DNA of 6,842 nt, taken from positions 1 through 6,842 of the forward strand of contig DCUB01000014.1 of NCBI GenBank assembly GCA_002329365.1, read 5' to 3'. Below the pieces are notes generated by a model. The model had not been told where the DNA came from, did no database searches, and saw nothing but the letters and a program-made list of their open reading frames with translations. Shown here piece by piece: positions 6,531 through 6,842 of this stretch (its first letter is position 1; each line of letters begins with the position of its first letter). The DNA is from Ruminococcaceae bacterium UBA1425. Lineage in GTDB: Bacteria; Bacillota; Clostridia; Oscillospirales; Acutalibacteraceae. A program made the position numbers and the translations under genes.

Positions 6531-6606
6531 GGGCCTGTAGCTCAGTTGGGAGAGCGTTCGGTTCGCATCCGAGAGGTCGTGGGTTCGAATCCCTTCAGGT
6601 CCACCA
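6531..6606 (+). tRNA. tRNA-Ala (anticodon CGC)
   Basis: The 76-nt cloverleaf is complete: acceptor GGGCCTG with CAGGTCC (6531-6537 with 6596-6602), D-stem GCTC/GAGC, anticodon stem TTCGG/CCGAG around loop TTCGCAT, variable loop, T-loop TTCGAAT, discriminator A and an encoded CCA (6604-6606). The anticodon CGC reads the alanine codon GCG. The acceptor carries the G3-U70 wobble pair, the main alanine identity element, which confirms the assignment. The T-stem is weak, with a U-U mismatch at 50-64 and a G-U pair at 49-65. Confidence 0.97.
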
Positions 6607-6614
6607 GATAAGAC

Positions 6615-6650
6615 AGCAGATATTGATAGAAATATCTGCTTTTCTTTTTT
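6615..6650 (+). terminator. Intrinsic terminator of the tRNA-Ala transcript
   Basis: AGCAGATATT (6615-6624) pairs perfectly with AATATCTGCT (6631-6640) across a 6-nt loop, followed by TTTCTTTTTT (6641-6650). It begins 9 nt after the tRNA CCA end and would release the tRNA precursor. Confidence 0.88.
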
Positions 6651-6699
6651 ATCGAAAATCACTGGATTTCAAGGGCTTTCGACATTTCATAACATAAAG

Positions 6700-6737
6700 A
6701 AACCCGTTCTGGAGTCACTTCCAGGCGGGTTTTTCTT
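6700..6737. terminator. Second, possibly bidirectional intrinsic terminator
   Basis: AAACCCG (6700-6706) pairs with CGGGTTT (6726-6732). An inner stem CTGGA/TCCAG (6709-6713 with 6720-6724) is separated by a small internal loop. On the plus strand it runs into TTTTTCTT. On the minus strand the stem ends GGGTTTCTTT, a weaker U-tract, so it may also stop a leftward gene from beyond the window. Confidence 0.75.
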
Positions 6738-6765
6738 GTTTTCAGGGGTCGCAGCGAACTGCCGT

Positions 6766-6842
6766 TTAAGTAAAAGTTTGCTTTGTATGTTAATCGTTTG
6801 CTTTTTGAGAAAAGGTTTGCTTTATGGGTTATCGTTTGCTTT
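6766..6842. repeat. Tandem array of GTTTGCTTT motifs, continuing past the window edge
   Basis: The 9-mer GTTTGCTTT occurs at 6776-6784, 6796-6804, 6815-6823 and 6834-6842, with start-to-start steps of 20, 19 and 19 bp. The sequences between copies alternate. TTAAGTAAAA (6766) and TTGAGAAAAG (6805) are alike, and GTATGTTAATC (6785) resembles ATGGGTTATC (6824). So the array is two imperfect units of 39 and 38 bp (6766-6804 and 6805-6842), each with two motif copies. Regular spacing near two helical turns suggests binding sites for one protein on one DNA face, as in the multi-site ends of some transposons or in iterons. It is not a CRISPR array: the repeat is too short. No gene is visible in it. 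Confidence 0.8.

Noticed and set aside
6390..6611. 73-aa frame running through the tRNA
   Set aside because: Its second half (GPVAQLGERSVRIREVVGSNP) is the familiar false translation of a tRNA gene; there is no ribosome site.
6766..6842. CRISPR array
   Set aside because: The repeat is only 9 bp with spacers of 10-11 bp that are themselves related; this is phased short repeats, not CRISPR.

Overview
The window looks like the chromosome of a Bacillota (Firmicutes) member, probably a gut-type Clostridia. Supporting signs are purine-rich Shine-Dalgarno sites (AAAGGA or GGAGG), a likely TTG start, a ProB without a PUA domain, a single-pass FHA protein of a kind I associate with this group, a GT2/TagF-type fusion of the teichoic-acid world, and a tRNA with encoded CCA. 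No marker fixes the genus, so the taxonomy is inference.

The left half (65-3514) is one compact minus-strand operon. Its order of transcription is a membrane-anchored FHA protein, proB (glutamate 5-kinase), proA (glutamate-5-semialdehyde dehydrogenase), then an unrecognised single-pass membrane protein with an acidic Ser/Thr-rich tail. The gaps are 20, 44 and 17 nt, and the last three genes share the same AAAGGA-type ribosome site. A good promoter (TTGTTT, 17 bp, TATAAT) sits upstream at 3567-3595. ProB and ProA are the first two enzymes of proline synthesis from glutamate. The outer two genes give the operon an envelope flavour. A strong plus-strand terminator at 28-60 faces the operon's 3' end and must serve a convergent gene left of the window.

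A divergent, AT-rich intergenic region (about 3515-3724) separates this operon from a large plus-strand gene (3725-6313). That gene joins an N-terminal family 2 glycosyltransferase to a C-terminal CDP-glycerol glycerophosphotransferase-like domain. It probably helps build or decorate a teichoic-acid, capsule or glycan polymer, but no other gene of such a pathway is in the window.

The right end (6314-6842) has no convincing protein gene. It holds a perfect-consensus promoter, a leader of about 150 nt with two perfect stem-loops, tRNA-Ala(CGC), an intrinsic terminator, and a second, possibly bidirectional, terminator. It ends in a short tandem array: four GTTTGCTTT copies spaced 19-20 bp apart that run off the window edge. 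This array looks like a set of protein-binding sites, possibly the end of a transposable element, and is the least explained structure here.
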